DNA from: Nonomuraea indica
GTDB lineage: Bacteria; Actinomycetota; Actinomycetes; Streptosporangiales; Streptosporangiaceae
Reading direction: 5' to 3'
Assembly (NCBI RefSeq): GCF_002850745.1
Contig: NZ_KZ559466.1
Span: 801,329-865,328 of the forward strand
DNA length: 64,000 bases
Below are positions 53,164 to 62,034 of this stretch, piece after piece. Numbering within the stretch: the first letter of the stretch is position 1; every line of letters starts with the position of its first letter. The translations under genes and the position numbers were made by a program. Under the pieces are notes generated by a model that was not told the DNA's origin, did no database searches, and saw nothing but the letters and a program-made list of their open reading frames with translations.

Positions 53164-55775
53164 AGATTCTCGCGCTGGCCCGAGTCCATCTCGGCGCCCT
53201 GGCCGTGCTCGCCCTGCTCACGCTGAGCGCGTGCGTGCTGCTCGCCGGACTGCCCCGGCTCGTCCAGGGCTCGTTCGACGCCGCGCTGCACCAGTCGTTA
53301 CGGGGGGCGACGGCGAGCCAGGTCGATCTGGCCGTACGGGTGGAGTCCCGGTCCCGCCAGGAGGACCTGCGCGAACCCTCCCAGTTCGCCGCCCGCGACC
53401 AGCGGTTCCGCTCGATCCTGCCCGATCCGCTCCGAGGGCTGGTGCTCCCGGCCGGCACGGGCACGGGCCACATGAGCGCCAAGACGTGGGGCACCCCCGT
53501 GCGGGGGTCGGGCGGGATGACGTACGTGAACCTCGGCTGGCTGTCGGACGCCGGCCGGCGGGTCCGCTGGACCGAGGGCAGGGCGCCGGGCGCGCCGGGC
53601 ACCATGAACCACCAGGGCACGACGATCACGGTGTTCGAGGTGGCCGTCACCGAGGAGGCCCGCGACAAGATGCGGCTCCGGGTCGGCGACCTGCGCGTCC
53701 TCGGCGAGAGCGACCACGTCGCCGTCAGGGTCGTGGGCCTGTTCGCCGCCGCGGACCCCGCCGACCGCTACTGGAGCCACCACCCGGACATCCTGCGCGT
53801 CACCGAGGTCCAGCCCCCGGGCAAGCTGGACCTGGAGCGGCACACCACCGCCCTGATCTCCGACGCCGGCCTGACCGCGCTCAGCGGCGAGGGCCGCAAC
53901 CTCCGCTACAGCTGGGTCCTCCCGGTCGACCCCGGGGCGCCCACCTCGCTCGGCGTGTCCGAGCTGACCGGCGCGGTCACCGCCTACGGCCGGGTGGTGG
54001 GCCTCCAGCCGGGCGGTGGCAGCCAGTACCGCCTGGAGACCGGCCTGCCGCAGCTGCTGACCGGCTTCCTGGCGGCGCTGTCCACCGCACGGACCGTGAT
54101 GTTCCTGGTGCTGGGCGGCCTGCTGGCCGTGTCGGTGGGCGTCATCATGCTCGCCGTGCACCTGCTGACCGACCGGGCCGGGGAGGCGCTCACCCTGGCG
54201 CGGGCGCGCGGCGGCTCGCTGCGCCAGGTCGCCGGCACCGGCGCGGCCCTGGTCGCGCTCGCCGTGGTGCCCGCCGCGCCGGCCGGGTACGCGCTGTCGT
54301 GGCTGGTGCCGGGGCCGGTGCTGCCGATCGTCCACGCGGGACCGGCGCTGGTGTGCGGCGCCGCCGTGGGCTTCGCCGCCGTGCGGACGGCGCTGGCGCA
54401 CCGGGCGCCGCTGCGGGAGCGGCGCGACGACGTGGCCGCCGCCCGCCCGTCGGCCGGACGGATCACGCTGGAGGTGCTCGTCGTGGGGCTCGCGCTCGGC
54501 GGCGCGTACCTGCTGCGCACCCGCGGCCTGGCTGCCGGGACCGCCGGTGACGACCCGTTCCTGCTGGTCGTGCCGCTCGCCCTGACGGTGGCCGCCGCGC
54601 TGGTCACCATCCGCTGCTACCCCTACCCGCTGCGCCTGATCGTCCGGCTCGCGGCCCGCGGGCGGCGAGCCGTGCCGTTCCTGGGGCTGACCCGGGCGGC
54701 GCGCGCCCGGTCCGGCAGCGTGCTGCCGGTGCTCATCCTGCTGCCCGCGCTGGCGGTGTCGGTGTTCGCCTCCGTCATCGCCGACGGCATCGCCGGGACC
54801 CAGCGGCTGGCGTCCTGGCAGGACACCGGGGCGTCCCTCCGGGTGACCTCCCCCGTGGAGCTGCCCGCCGACGCCGTCGCGCGGGTCGGCGCGGTGCCGG
54901 GCGTGGAGCTGGTGGTGCCCGCGCAGACCGCCTCGGTGCAGCTCGGCTACGGCGGCGAACGGGCGGAGGTCATCGCGGTCGACCTGGGCCGGTGGCGGCG
55001 GGTGCTCGACGGCGCCCCCGTCTCCGTGCCCGCCATGCCCGCCGCCGGCTCCGGTGTCCCGGCGCTGGTCTCCCCCGAGCTGCGCGGGCGGGGCACGCTC
55101 GAGGTGGGCTGGCAGACCCGCGTCAAGGTCACCGAGCGGGGCGTCGTCACCGCCGTGCCCGGGTTCTTCGCCCGCGGCAAGTTCCTCGTCGTGCCGTACG
55201 AGATCAACGAGCGGGCGGCGGTGAACACCCTGCTCATCAGGGGCGACGCCGACCCCCGGGCGGTCGCGCGGGCGGTCGGCCAGCCGCGCGCCCAGGTGAC
55301 GTCGCAGGCCGCGGCGCTGGCCGCGATCGAGAACGCCCCGCTCACCGGCACCGTCCGGGTGGTGCTGCTCGTCACGACCGTGGCGCTGGCCGGGTACGCG
55401 CTCGTCGCCGTCGTGGTCGCCCTCGTGCTCGGCGCGGCCGACCGGGCGCGGGCGCTGACGTTCCTGCGGCCGCTCGGGCTGACGGAACGGCAGGCGCGGG
55501 GCCTGACCATGCTGGAGATCCTGCCGATGATCCTCGTCACGGCGCTGGTCGGGCTGGCCCTCGGGCTCGGCCTGCCGGCCGCGCTCGGGCCGGGCGTCGA
55601 CCTGTCCGCCTACGCCGGCGGCGTCGCCGTCGCCGGCTACAGCCCCGGCCTGGTCACACCGGCCCTGCTCGCCGCCGGGCTGGCCGCCGTCGCCGCCCTC
55701 GGCGCGTACGCCCACACCGTCATCAGCCGTCGCCGCGCTCCCGGCGCGGCCCTGCGAGCAGGGGAGCTCGTGTGA
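53160..55775 (+). CDS. FtsX-type ABC permease, second
   Basis: 871 residues, same layout as its neighbour: N-terminal span about 8-30 (LGALAVLALLTLSACVLLAGL), exterior domain, FtsX block about 305-400 (GEALTLARARGGSLRQVAG), second exterior domain about 540-720, C-terminal FtsX block about 735-865 (RALTFLRPLGLTERQARGL). GTG 53160 overlaps the previous stop (GTGA). Low identity to the first permease; the two probably form a heterodimer. Confidence 0.85.
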   Translation: MKILALARVHLGALAVLALLTLSACVLLAGLPRLVQGSFDAALHQSLRGATASQVDLAVRVESRSRQEDLREPSQFAARDQRFRSILPDPLRGLVLPAGTGTGHMSAKTWGTPVRGSGGMTYVNLGWLSDAGRRVRWTEGRAPGAPGTMNHQGTTITVFEVAVTEEARDKMRLRVGDLRVLGESDHVAVRVVGLFAAADPADRYWSHHPDILRVTEVQPPGKLDLERHTTALISDAGLTALSGEGRNLRYSWVLPVDPGAPTSLGVSELTGAVTAYGRVVGLQPGGGSQYRLETGLPQLLTGFLAALSTARTVMFLVLGGLLAVSVGVIMLAVHLLTDRAGEALTLARARGGSLRQVAGTGAALVALAVVPAAPAGYALSWLVPGPVLPIVHAGPALVCGAAVGFAAVRTALAHRAPLRERRDDVAAARPSAGRITLEVLVVGLALGGAYLLRTRGLAAGTAGDDPFLLVVPLALTVAAALVTIRCYPYPLRLIVRLAARGRRAVPFLGLTRAARARSGSVLPVLILLPALAVSVFASVIADGIAGTQRLASWQDTGASLRVTSPVELPADAVARVGAVPGVELVVPAQTASVQLGYGGERAEVIAVDLGRWRRVLDGAPVSVPAMPAAGSGVPALVSPELRGRGTLEVGWQTRVKVTERGVVTAVPGFFARGKFLVVPYEINERAAVNTLLIRGDADPRAVARAVGQPRAQVTSQAAALAAIENAPLTGTVRVVLLVTTVALAGYALVAVVVALVLGAADRARALTFLRPLGLTERQARGLTMLEILPMILVTALVGLALGLGLPAALGPGVDLSAYAGGVAVAGYSPGLVTPALLAAGLAAVAALGAYAHTVISRRRAPGAALRAGELV

Positions 55776-56710
55776 ACCCGACCCTGTCCGAGCTGGAAGC
55801 CCGGGCCAGCGCGCCGAAGACCGTCTTCGGCGGCGACGCCCACATCGTCTGCGACAACCTCGTCCGCATCTACAAGACCGAGGGCGTCGAGGTGGTGGCG
55901 CTGCAGGGCCTCGACCTGGTCGTGCGGGAGGGCGAGCTGGTCGCGATCGTCGGCGCGTCCGGATCGGGCAAGTCGACGCTGCTGAACGTCCTGTCCGGGC
56001 TCGACGTCCCCACCGCGGGGGTGGCCCGGGTGGCGGGCATGGACCTGCTGTCCATGACGGCCAAGGACCGGCTGCGCTACCGGCGGGAGGTGGTGGGGTT
56101 CATCTGGCAGCAGACCGCGCGCAATCTGCTGCCGTACCTGACCGCGCGGGAGAACGTCGAGCTGCCGATCAAGCTGGCGGGCCGCGTCTCCGGCCGGGCG
56201 GCCCGCGGCGAACGCGCGGCGCGGCTGCTGGAGCTGCTCGGCGTCGGCTCCCGCGCCGGGCGCAGGCCGGCGGAGCTGTCCGGTGGCGAACAGCAGCGGG
56301 TGGCCATCGCCGTCGCCCTGGCCAACGAGCCCCGGCTCATCCTGGCCGACGAGCCGACGGGCGAGCTCGACAGCGACACCTCCGAGGAGGTGTTCGAGGC
56401 GCTGCGCACGGCCAACCGCGAGCTGGGCGTCACCGTGGTCATCGTCACCCACGACCCGCTGGTGTCGGAGCAGGTGGACCGCACCATCGGCATCCGGGAC
56501 GGGCGCACCAGCAGCGAGACGCTGCGCCGCGAGGGGGCCGAGGGGCAGATCGTGGCCGAGGAGTACGCCGTGCTCGACCGCGTCGGCCGCCTGCAGCTGC
56601 CCCGCGACTTCATGAACGCGCTGGACATGGAACGCCGGGTACGTCTCGAACTCGAATCCGACCACATCGGCGTCTGGCCGGTCCGAGAGGAGCCCTCCGA
56701 TGAGCAGTGA
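55772..56710 (+). CDS. MacB-type ABC ATPase with AbrB-like C-terminal domain
   Basis: 312 residues. ATPase domain about 25-245: Walker A GASGSGKST (61-69), signature ELSGGEQQR (168-176), Walker B LILADEPTGELD (189-200), switch VTHDP. About 262-305 is an extra segment EEYAVLDRVGRLQLPRDF...VRLELESDHIGVW, which matches the SpoVT/AbrB swapped-hairpin pattern (D..GR..P...L....RV.LE...D.I). MacB ATPases are normally about 230 residues and lack this. GTG 55772 overlaps the permease stop. The tail may dimerise or bind DNA; role inferred. Confidence 0.85.
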   Translation: MNPTLSELEARASAPKTVFGGDAHIVCDNLVRIYKTEGVEVVALQGLDLVVREGELVAIVGASGSGKSTLLNVLSGLDVPTAGVARVAGMDLLSMTAKDRLRYRREVVGFIWQQTARNLLPYLTARENVELPIKLAGRVSGRAARGERAARLLELLGVGSRAGRRPAELSGGEQQRVAIAVALANEPRLILADEPTGELDSDTSEEVFEALRTANRELGVTVVIVTHDPLVSEQVDRTIGIRDGRTSSETLRREGAEGQIVAEEYAVLDRVGRLQLPRDFMNALDMERRVRLELESDHIGVWPVREEPSDEQ

Positions 56711-57401
56711 GCCGTTGGTCGTCGTCGAGGGCCTGCGCAAGGTCTACCGCAGCGGCCCGAAGGAGGTGGTGGCGTTGCGGCAGGTGACGTTCGAGGCGTA
56801 CCCCGGCGAGCTGGTCGCCGTCCGGGGCCGGTCCGGCTCGGGCAAGACGACGCTGCTCAACCAGATCGGCGGCCTCGACCGGCCGGACGCCGGGCGGGTG
56901 GTGGTGGCCGGCCAGGACGTCACCGCTCTGGCGGAGGACGCCCTGGTGGCGCTGCGCCGGGACGTGGTCGGGTTCGTGTTCCAGTCGTTCGGGCTGATCC
57001 CGGTGCTGTCGGCGGCGGAGAACGTCGGCGTGCCGATGCGGCTCACCCGCACGCCGTCCGGCGCGCGGGAGGAGCGGGTGCGCATGCTGCTCGCGCTCGT
57101 GGGGCTGGAACAGCACGCCAACCAGCGGCCGTACGAGCTGTCGGGCGGGCAGCGCCAGCGCGTGGCCATCGCCCGCGCGCTGGCCAACCGGCCCCGGCTG
57201 CTCGTGGCCGACGAGCCGACGGGGCAGCTCGACTCGCAGACGGGCCGCCAGATCATGCAGCTGCTGCGCGCCCTGGTCCGCAGCGAGGGCGTCACGGCCC
57301 TGGTCGCCACGCACGACCCGGGCCTCATGACGCTGGCCGACCGCGTGCTGGAGATCAGCGACGGCGTCCTCCACGAGGCCGCCGTCCTTCAGGAGTCCTG
57401 A
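56700..57401 (+). CDS. MacB-type ABC ATPase, second
   Basis: 233 residues, standard length. Walker A GRSGSGKTT, signature ELSGGQRQR, Walker B LLVADEPTGQLDS, switch ATHDPG. Starts 11 bp inside the previous gene and ends 47 bp inside the convergent MFS gene. Likely partner of one of the two FtsX permeases. Confidence 0.9.
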   Translation: MSSEPLVVVEGLRKVYRSGPKEVVALRQVTFEAYPGELVAVRGRSGSGKTTLLNQIGGLDRPDAGRVVVAGQDVTALAEDALVALRRDVVGFVFQSFGLIPVLSAAENVGVPMRLTRTPSGAREERVRMLLALVGLEQHANQRPYELSGGQRQRVAIARALANRPRLLVADEPTGQLDSQTGRQIMQLLRALVRSEGVTALVATHDPGLMTLADRVLEISDGVLHEAAVLQES

Positions 57402-58596
57402 CGGACGCCGGCTGGGCGGCCCCAGCACCGCCGTCGGCCCCCGCACGGCCGGCGACCGCGGCGAGGTTGGCGACGGCGACCAGGACGCCGCCCGCCAGCA
57501 GCAGGCCCGTCGTACCCGTCACGCCCGCCAGCGGCACCGCCACGGCGAATCCCAGCGGCCGCGCGGCGAACGAGATGAGCTGGTCGAACGAGCGCACCCG
57601 CCCCAGCGCGCCCTCCGGCACCTCATGCGCGACGACCGTCTCCCAGAGGGGGCTGAGCACCCCGAGCCCGAACATCGCCACGGCGTACGCGGCCGCGATC
57701 GTCCAGGCCGGGCCCGGCACGGCCAGTGCCGCCATCGGCGCCAGGTAGAGGGCCGCGGCGACCTGCACCGCGACGATGGGCCTGCGGATCGGCAGCCGGG
57801 GCGCGGCGAAGACCCCCGCGACCAGGCCCACCGTGCCGCACTGCACGATCAGCACCCACGCGGCCTCGCCGCCGAGCCGCTGGACCACGGTGAGCGGGCC
57901 GAGCGTCAGGAACAGGCCGGCGGCGAAGTGCCAGACCCCGTGGCCGAGGACGCTCCGGAAGAACCACGGGCGGCTCCTGACCTCCCGCCAGCCGTCGGCC
58001 AGGTCCCGGCCGAACGTCGGCGTCCCCCGGTGACCCTGCTGGGGTCGCCTGGCCGTGCGGATCCCGCCGAGGGTCAGGGCGGAGCAGGCGTACACCGTCC
58101 CGGTCAGCAGCGCCGCCCAGGCCGGTCCCGCCGCCAGCGTGATCGCCCCCGCCAGCGCCGGGGCGATCACGCCGGACAGGCTGGTGGCCACGCCGATGCG
58201 GGCGTTGGCCCGCAGCCGGTCGGGCCCCGGCACCGCGCCCGCCACCAGCCTGGGCACGGCCGGCATGCCGAACGCGATCGCCACCCCCGACACCGCGGAC
58301 AAGACCGCCAGGTCCGCCACCCGCGGCACGCCCGCGAGCAGCTGCACGCCGATGGCCGTCTGGGCCAGGCAGCGCACCAGGTCGGCGAGCAGGACGACGC
58401 GCTCCGGCCGGAGCCGATCGGCCAGCACCCCGCCGACCGGCAGCAACAGCAGCAGGGGCACCAGCTCGCAGGCCAGCACGAGGCCGAGCGCCTCGGCGCC
58501 GCCGGTCGTGCGAAGGACCGCGAGGGTGAGGGTGGTGGGGATCAGGGCCGTGGCGAGAGCCGAAAGGGCACGCCCGATCAGCAGGCGGGTCATCAT
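57355..58596 (-). CDS. MFS transporter (DHA3-like)
   Basis: 413 residues, about 12 spans; starts TRLLIGRALSALATALIPTTLTLAVLRTT, with GGVLADRLRPERVVLLADLVRC as motif A. Resembles enterobactin/macrolide-type exporters. ATG 58596 lies 8 nt after -10 TAGTGT. Divergent from a MarR regulator, a common drug-efflux arrangement. Confidence 0.85.
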   Translation of the reverse strand: MMTRLLIGRALSALATALIPTTLTLAVLRTTGGAEALGLVLACELVPLLLLLPVGGVLADRLRPERVVLLADLVRCLAQTAIGVQLLAGVPRVADLAVLSAVSGVAIAFGMPAVPRLVAGAVPGPDRLRANARIGVATSLSGVIAPALAGAITLAAGPAWAALLTGTVYACSALTLGGIRTARRPQQGHRGTPTFGRDLADGWREVRSRPWFFRSVLGHGVWHFAAGLFLTLGPLTVVQRLGGEAAWVLIVQCGTVGLVAGVFAAPRLPIRRPIVAVQVAAALYLAPMAALAVPGPAWTIAAAYAVAMFGLGVLSPLWETVVAHEVPEGALGRVRSFDQLISFAARPLGFAVAVPLAGVTGTTGLLLAGGVLVAVANLAAVAGRAGADGGAGAAQPASVRTPEGRRPRGGRRR

Positions 58597-58604
58597 GCCG
58601 GGAG

Positions 58605-58657
58605 ACACTATTTCGCCAGCTAATACTTCGTCAACAAAATACCTCGGGGCGTATGAT
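58605..58657. promoter_or_regulatory. Back-to-back MFS and MarR promoters
   Basis: Reverse strand: TTGACG (complement of 58629-58634), 18-bp spacer, TAGTGT (complement of 58605-58610). Forward strand: -10 TATGAT (58652-58657). Degenerate direct repeats TATTTCGCCA (58609-58618) and ATACTTCGTCA (58623-58633) overlap the -35, the place expected for MarR binding. Confidence 0.65.
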
Positions 58658-58664
58658 CTGCCGG

Positions 58665-59201
58665 GTGGAAGACTCGGTCGATCGCCATCTGGCCCGCTGG
58701 CGCGGCAAAGCTCCGTTCGACGAGCTGGTGGAGGGCGTCGTCACCCGCATGCAACTCCTGGTGAAGCACCTGGCCCACACCAAGGAGGCGGTGCTGGCGG
58801 AGGCCGGCCTGCAGGAGTTCGAGTTCGAGACGATGCACCGGCTGGTGGCCCGCGACGGCTCGGCCACGCCCTCGGAGCTGGCCGCAGAGCTGCTGCTGTC
58901 GCCCGCAGGCATGACGGGGCGTCTCGACACACTGGAGCGGGCGCAGCTCGTCAGAAGGGTGCGCGGCACGGACGACCGGCGCCGCGTCGACGTGGAGCTC
59001 ACCGACAAGGGGCGCGAGCTGTGGACGGCGGCGATGACGGTGCGGGCGGAGGCCGAGGCGCAGATGGTCGCCGCTCTCGACCCGGCCGACCAGGAGCTGC
59101 TCAACGGCCTGCTGAAGCGCATGCTGGCCCGGGTGGAGTCGTCCCCCGGGCCTTCCCGGGCGAGCGCGCCGCCCGTCCGGAAGACCGGCCGCCCGAGCTG
59201 A
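58665..59201 (+). CDS. MarR-family regulator
   Basis: 178 residues. Winged helix about 58-120 (SATPSELAAELLLSPAGMTGRLDTLERAQLVRRV, then wing RGTDDRRRVDVELTDKGREL). GTG 58665 is 7 nt after TATGAT, so leaderless; ATG 58653 overlaps that -10 and is rejected. Likely repressor of the divergent MFS gene. Confidence 0.88.
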   Translation: MEDSVDRHLARWRGKAPFDELVEGVVTRMQLLVKHLAHTKEAVLAEAGLQEFEFETMHRLVARDGSATPSELAAELLLSPAGMTGRLDTLERAQLVRRVRGTDDRRRVDVELTDKGRELWTAAMTVRAEAEAQMVAALDPADQELLNGLLKRMLARVESSPGPSRASAPPVRKTGRPS

Positions 59202-59228
59202 ACGCGCCCCGGGCGGCAGGACGGAGGA

Positions 59229-60200
59229 TCAGCGCCCCGTCCGGCTCGCCACGATCACCTGGACGGCGTGCTCCAGGGCGTACGCCGGGTCGGCGCCGCC
59301 GCCCTTGACCTGCTCGTCGGCGTCGGCGACCGCCTGGATCGCGCGGGACAGCCCCGCCGGGCCCCAGCCGTTCAGCTGCCGCCTGACCCGGTCGACCTTC
59401 CACGGCGGCATGCCCAGATGGCTGGCGAGCTGCCCGCCGCGAAGGTTGCGCGGCGCCCCGCCGACCTTGGCGACGGACCGCAGCCCGCCCGCCAGCGCGC
59501 TCACCAGCAGCACGGGGGCGACCCCGGTGCCGAGCGCCCACCGCAACTGCTCCAGGGCTTCGGCGAGCCGCCCCTCGATCGCCGCGTCCGCCACGTTGAA
59601 CCCGGTGACCTCCGCCCGGCCCTTGTGATAGCGGGCCACGGCCGCCACGCCCACCGTCTTGTCCTCGGTGTCGAACATCAGCTGGCTGCACGCCGCCGCC
59701 AGCTCCCGCAGGTCGTTGCCCACCGCGTCCAGCAGCGCCTGGGCCGCGTCCGGCGCGATCGACCGTCCGGCCCGCTTGAACTCGCCCCTGATGAAGTCGA
59801 GCCGTTCGCCCGCCTTGGTCACCTTGCTGACGGTGACGACGTGCGCCTTGGCCTTCTTCAGGCCGTCGACGAGCGCCTTGCCCTTCGCCCCGCCGGGATG
59901 CGCGAGCACGAGGACGGTGTCCTCGGACGGGCGCGCGGCATAGGCGACGACCTCGGCGATGACCTCCTTCGGCAGGTCCTGCGCCGACCGGATCACCACC
60001 ACCGAGCGGTCGCCGAACAGAGAAGGCGAGGTGAGCTGCGTCAGCTCCCCCTGCCCCACTTTCGCGCCGACGAGGTCGTGCGTCTCCGCTCCCGCTCCGG
60101 CCGCCCGCGCCGCCTCCACGACGCCACGGACCGCCCGCTCGGCCAGCAGTTCCTCGTCTCCCACGACCAAGGTCACGGGCGCTGGTTCGGTTCCCGCCAT
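59229..60200 (-). CDS. holA: DNA polymerase III delta subunit
   Basis: 323 residues, clamp-loader delta subunit. N-terminal APVTLVVGDEELLAERAV, SLFGDRSVVVIRSAQDL, and C-terminal SHLGMPPWKVDRVRRQLNGW. ATG 60200 is chosen; ATG 60212 is an in-frame alternative. Usually lies between comEC and rpsT; here the rpsT side is occupied by the ABC and MFS cassettes. Confidence 0.92.
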   Translation of the reverse strand: MAGTEPAPVTLVVGDEELLAERAVRGVVEAARAAGAGAETHDLVGAKVGQGELTQLTSPSLFGDRSVVVIRSAQDLPKEVIAEVVAYAARPSEDTVLVLAHPGGAKGKALVDGLKKAKAHVVTVSKVTKAGERLDFIRGEFKRAGRSIAPDAAQALLDAVGNDLRELAAACSQLMFDTEDKTVGVAAVARYHKGRAEVTGFNVADAAIEGRLAEALEQLRWALGTGVAPVLLVSALAGGLRSVAKVGGAPRNLRGGQLASHLGMPPWKVDRVRRQLNGWGPAGLSRAIQAVADADEQVKGGGADPAYALEHAVQVIVASRTGR

Positions 60201-60380
60201 GCCCAGCAGCATGCCATGCCCGCCCCGTGGCCGCGTACTCGAACGGCGCCGACGCCGCTGTGCCATGCCCGGCGCCGGGGAGTGCCTCGGGTGGGTGCGG
60301 CCGGCCACCGTGCGCTCAGGTGCGGATGCCCTCCCTCACCCCCCGCCCGGGCGACCGGCTGTCCCGGGGCGATCGGCGGC

Positions 60381-61379
60381 TCAGGCGAGACCCGTCAGGG
60401 CCCCTCGCAGGAACTCGGCGATCTCCGCCCGCGCGGCTTTCGCCTGCGGCACCACGCCCGGCATGCTGAGGAACGCGTGCGTCGCTCCGGGATACTCGAC
60501 CAGCCGCGCGAGTGTTCCGGCCGCCCGCAGTCGTTCGGCATAGCGGCGGCCGTGATCGGCCACCGGATCGACGGTCGGCACCACCACGAGCGCCGGGGCC
60601 AGCCCGCCCAGGTCGTCGGCATGCAGCGGCGACACCGCACGAGGATCCGCCCCTTCCGGAACGGCGAGCCGCTGGAACAACCGCATCTGCGTCATGGTGA
60701 GGGTCGGGCTGTGCGCGTGCCGCCTCATGGAGGCGTACTCGAAACCCGCCGAGGTCAGGTCCACAGCGGGGTTGACCAGCACCTGCGCCCGCAGGGGCAG
60801 GCCGGACCGCCTGGCGCGGATCGCGGCCAGGGCGGTGACGATGGAGCCCGTGCTCTCACCGAAGACCGCGGTCCGCGCCGCGTCCACGCCCCACCGAGCG
60901 GCGTGTTCCAGCACGTGCCGGAGCACGTCCCACCCGTCGTCGACGACCGCCGGCAGCGGGGTCTCCGGGTCGAGGAGGCGATGTTCGACCGAGACGACGA
61001 CTGCCGGCAGCCGCGCGGCGAGGTGGCTGTTCACCCAGTCGCTCTGCACCGCGGTGCCCACGAACCCGCCTCCGTGCACATGGAGGACGAGTGGCAGGCC
61101 GGCCCGGTCGGCGCCGTCGCCGCGCCCCAATGAGGGCCGGTACACCCGGACCCGGAGCTCCCGATCGGGCAGCGCCACCTCCCGCCACTCGATCGTGGCG
61201 CCGCGGTCCGGAAACCCGGTGATCAGCCGCGCCATAGGCGACGAGCGCTTGCGGTTCACCGCGTCGCGGAAGGCGACCAGTTCCTCGGCCGTCATCGCCA
61301 GCACGTCCGGCTCCTTCCCCACGGCATGCAGCAACCGGATGCCCAGCGGCGGCCGCTCCGTGCCGGTCTCGTCGCTCAT
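60381..61379 (-). CDS. Alpha/beta hydrolase, hormone-sensitive-lipase type
   Basis: 332 residues. Oxyanion HVHGGGF (about 101-107), nucleophile GESTGS (GxSxG), then Asp in VPTVDPVAD and His in GATHAF. No signal peptide; cytoplasmic esterase/lipase of family IV. ATG 61379 after GAGGAG. Divergent from a TetR with a nested operator between; inserted between holA and comEC. Confidence 0.87.
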   Translation of the reverse strand: MSDETGTERPPLGIRLLHAVGKEPDVLAMTAEELVAFRDAVNRKRSSPMARLITGFPDRGATIEWREVALPDRELRVRVYRPSLGRGDGADRAGLPLVLHVHGGGFVGTAVQSDWVNSHLAARLPAVVVSVEHRLLDPETPLPAVVDDGWDVLRHVLEHAARWGVDAARTAVFGESTGSIVTALAAIRARRSGLPLRAQVLVNPAVDLTSAGFEYASMRRHAHSPTLTMTQMRLFQRLAVPEGADPRAVSPLHADDLGGLAPALVVVPTVDPVADHGRRYAERLRAAGTLARLVEYPGATHAFLSMPGVVPQAKAARAEIAEFLRGALTGLA

Positions 61380-61403
61380 GTCTCCTCCTCAGCTCTCTAA
61401 TTT

Positions 61404-61435
61404 CGCTACCTCAAGTATCGATACCTATGGTAGCG
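61404..61435. promoter_or_regulatory. Nested 32-bp operator
   Basis: Outer arms CGCTACC (61404-61410) and GGTAGCG (61429-61435) share exactly the same centre as the inner palindrome GTATCGATAC (61415-61424). Located between the divergent hydrolase and TetR genes, immediately upstream of the TetR -10. Probable TetR binding site, possibly for two dimers. Confidence 0.75.
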
Positions 61436-61443
61436 CAATGGGT

Positions 61444-61449
61444 TATCGT
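61444..61449 (+). promoter_or_regulatory. -10 element of leaderless tetR mRNA
   Basis: TATCGT followed by 6 nt and ATG 61456. Confidence 0.65.
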
Positions 61450-61455
61450 GTGGAC

Positions 61456-62034
61456 ATGACCCCAGCGACCACCTCCGCCCGGCCCCCCGGTCGCCCCCGC
61501 TCCGGCGTCAACGACGTGGTCTTCGCCGCCACGCTGAGCACGGTTCACGAGCTCGGCTACGCGCGCGCCACCGTCGACCGCATCGCCGCAGCGGCCGGGG
61601 TCGCCAAGACGACGATCTACCGTCGCTGGCCGTCGAAGGGCGCGCTGATCGTGGACTGCCTCCTCGACGCGTTCGGCCCGGTGCCGCTGCAGGGCACCAG
61701 CCGGTCCGAGCTCATGTCCTCGGCCATCCACTGGATCGCGGCGAAGATCGGCGAGCCCGGGGTGGGCGACGCGTTCGCGGGTGTGTTCAGCGACGCCATC
61801 AGCGATCCGGCTCTGCGCGAGGTCCTGTCCGCGCGGTTGCAGGACCCGTACCGCCTGGCGCTCCAGGACGCGCTCGGCGAGCCGGAGAACCGGGTCCTGT
61901 TCTTCATCGACGTCGTCGTCGGCACGCTGCTCCACAGGCTGGGCATGACGGGCGTGCCGATGGTCGACTCCGACGTCGCCGAGCTGGTCCAGATGGTCCT
62001 GCCGCACTTCGGCGGCGACGCCGACCTGACCTAG
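61456..62034 (+). CDS. TetR-family regulator
   Basis: 192 residues. HTH about 18-62 (GYARATVDRIAAAAGVAKTTIYRRWPSKGAL), C-terminal TetR_C_11-like domain ending ELVQMVLPHFGG. ATG 61456 is set by the -10. Divergent from the alpha/beta hydrolase and presumably its repressor. Confidence 0.88.
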   Translation: MTPATTSARPPGRPRSGVNDVVFAATLSTVHELGYARATVDRIAAAAGVAKTTIYRRWPSKGALIVDCLLDAFGPVPLQGTSRSELMSSAIHWIAAKIGEPGVGDAFAGVFSDAISDPALREVLSARLQDPYRLALQDALGEPENRVLFFIDVVVGTLLHRLGMTGVPMVDSDVAELVQMVLPHFGGDADLT

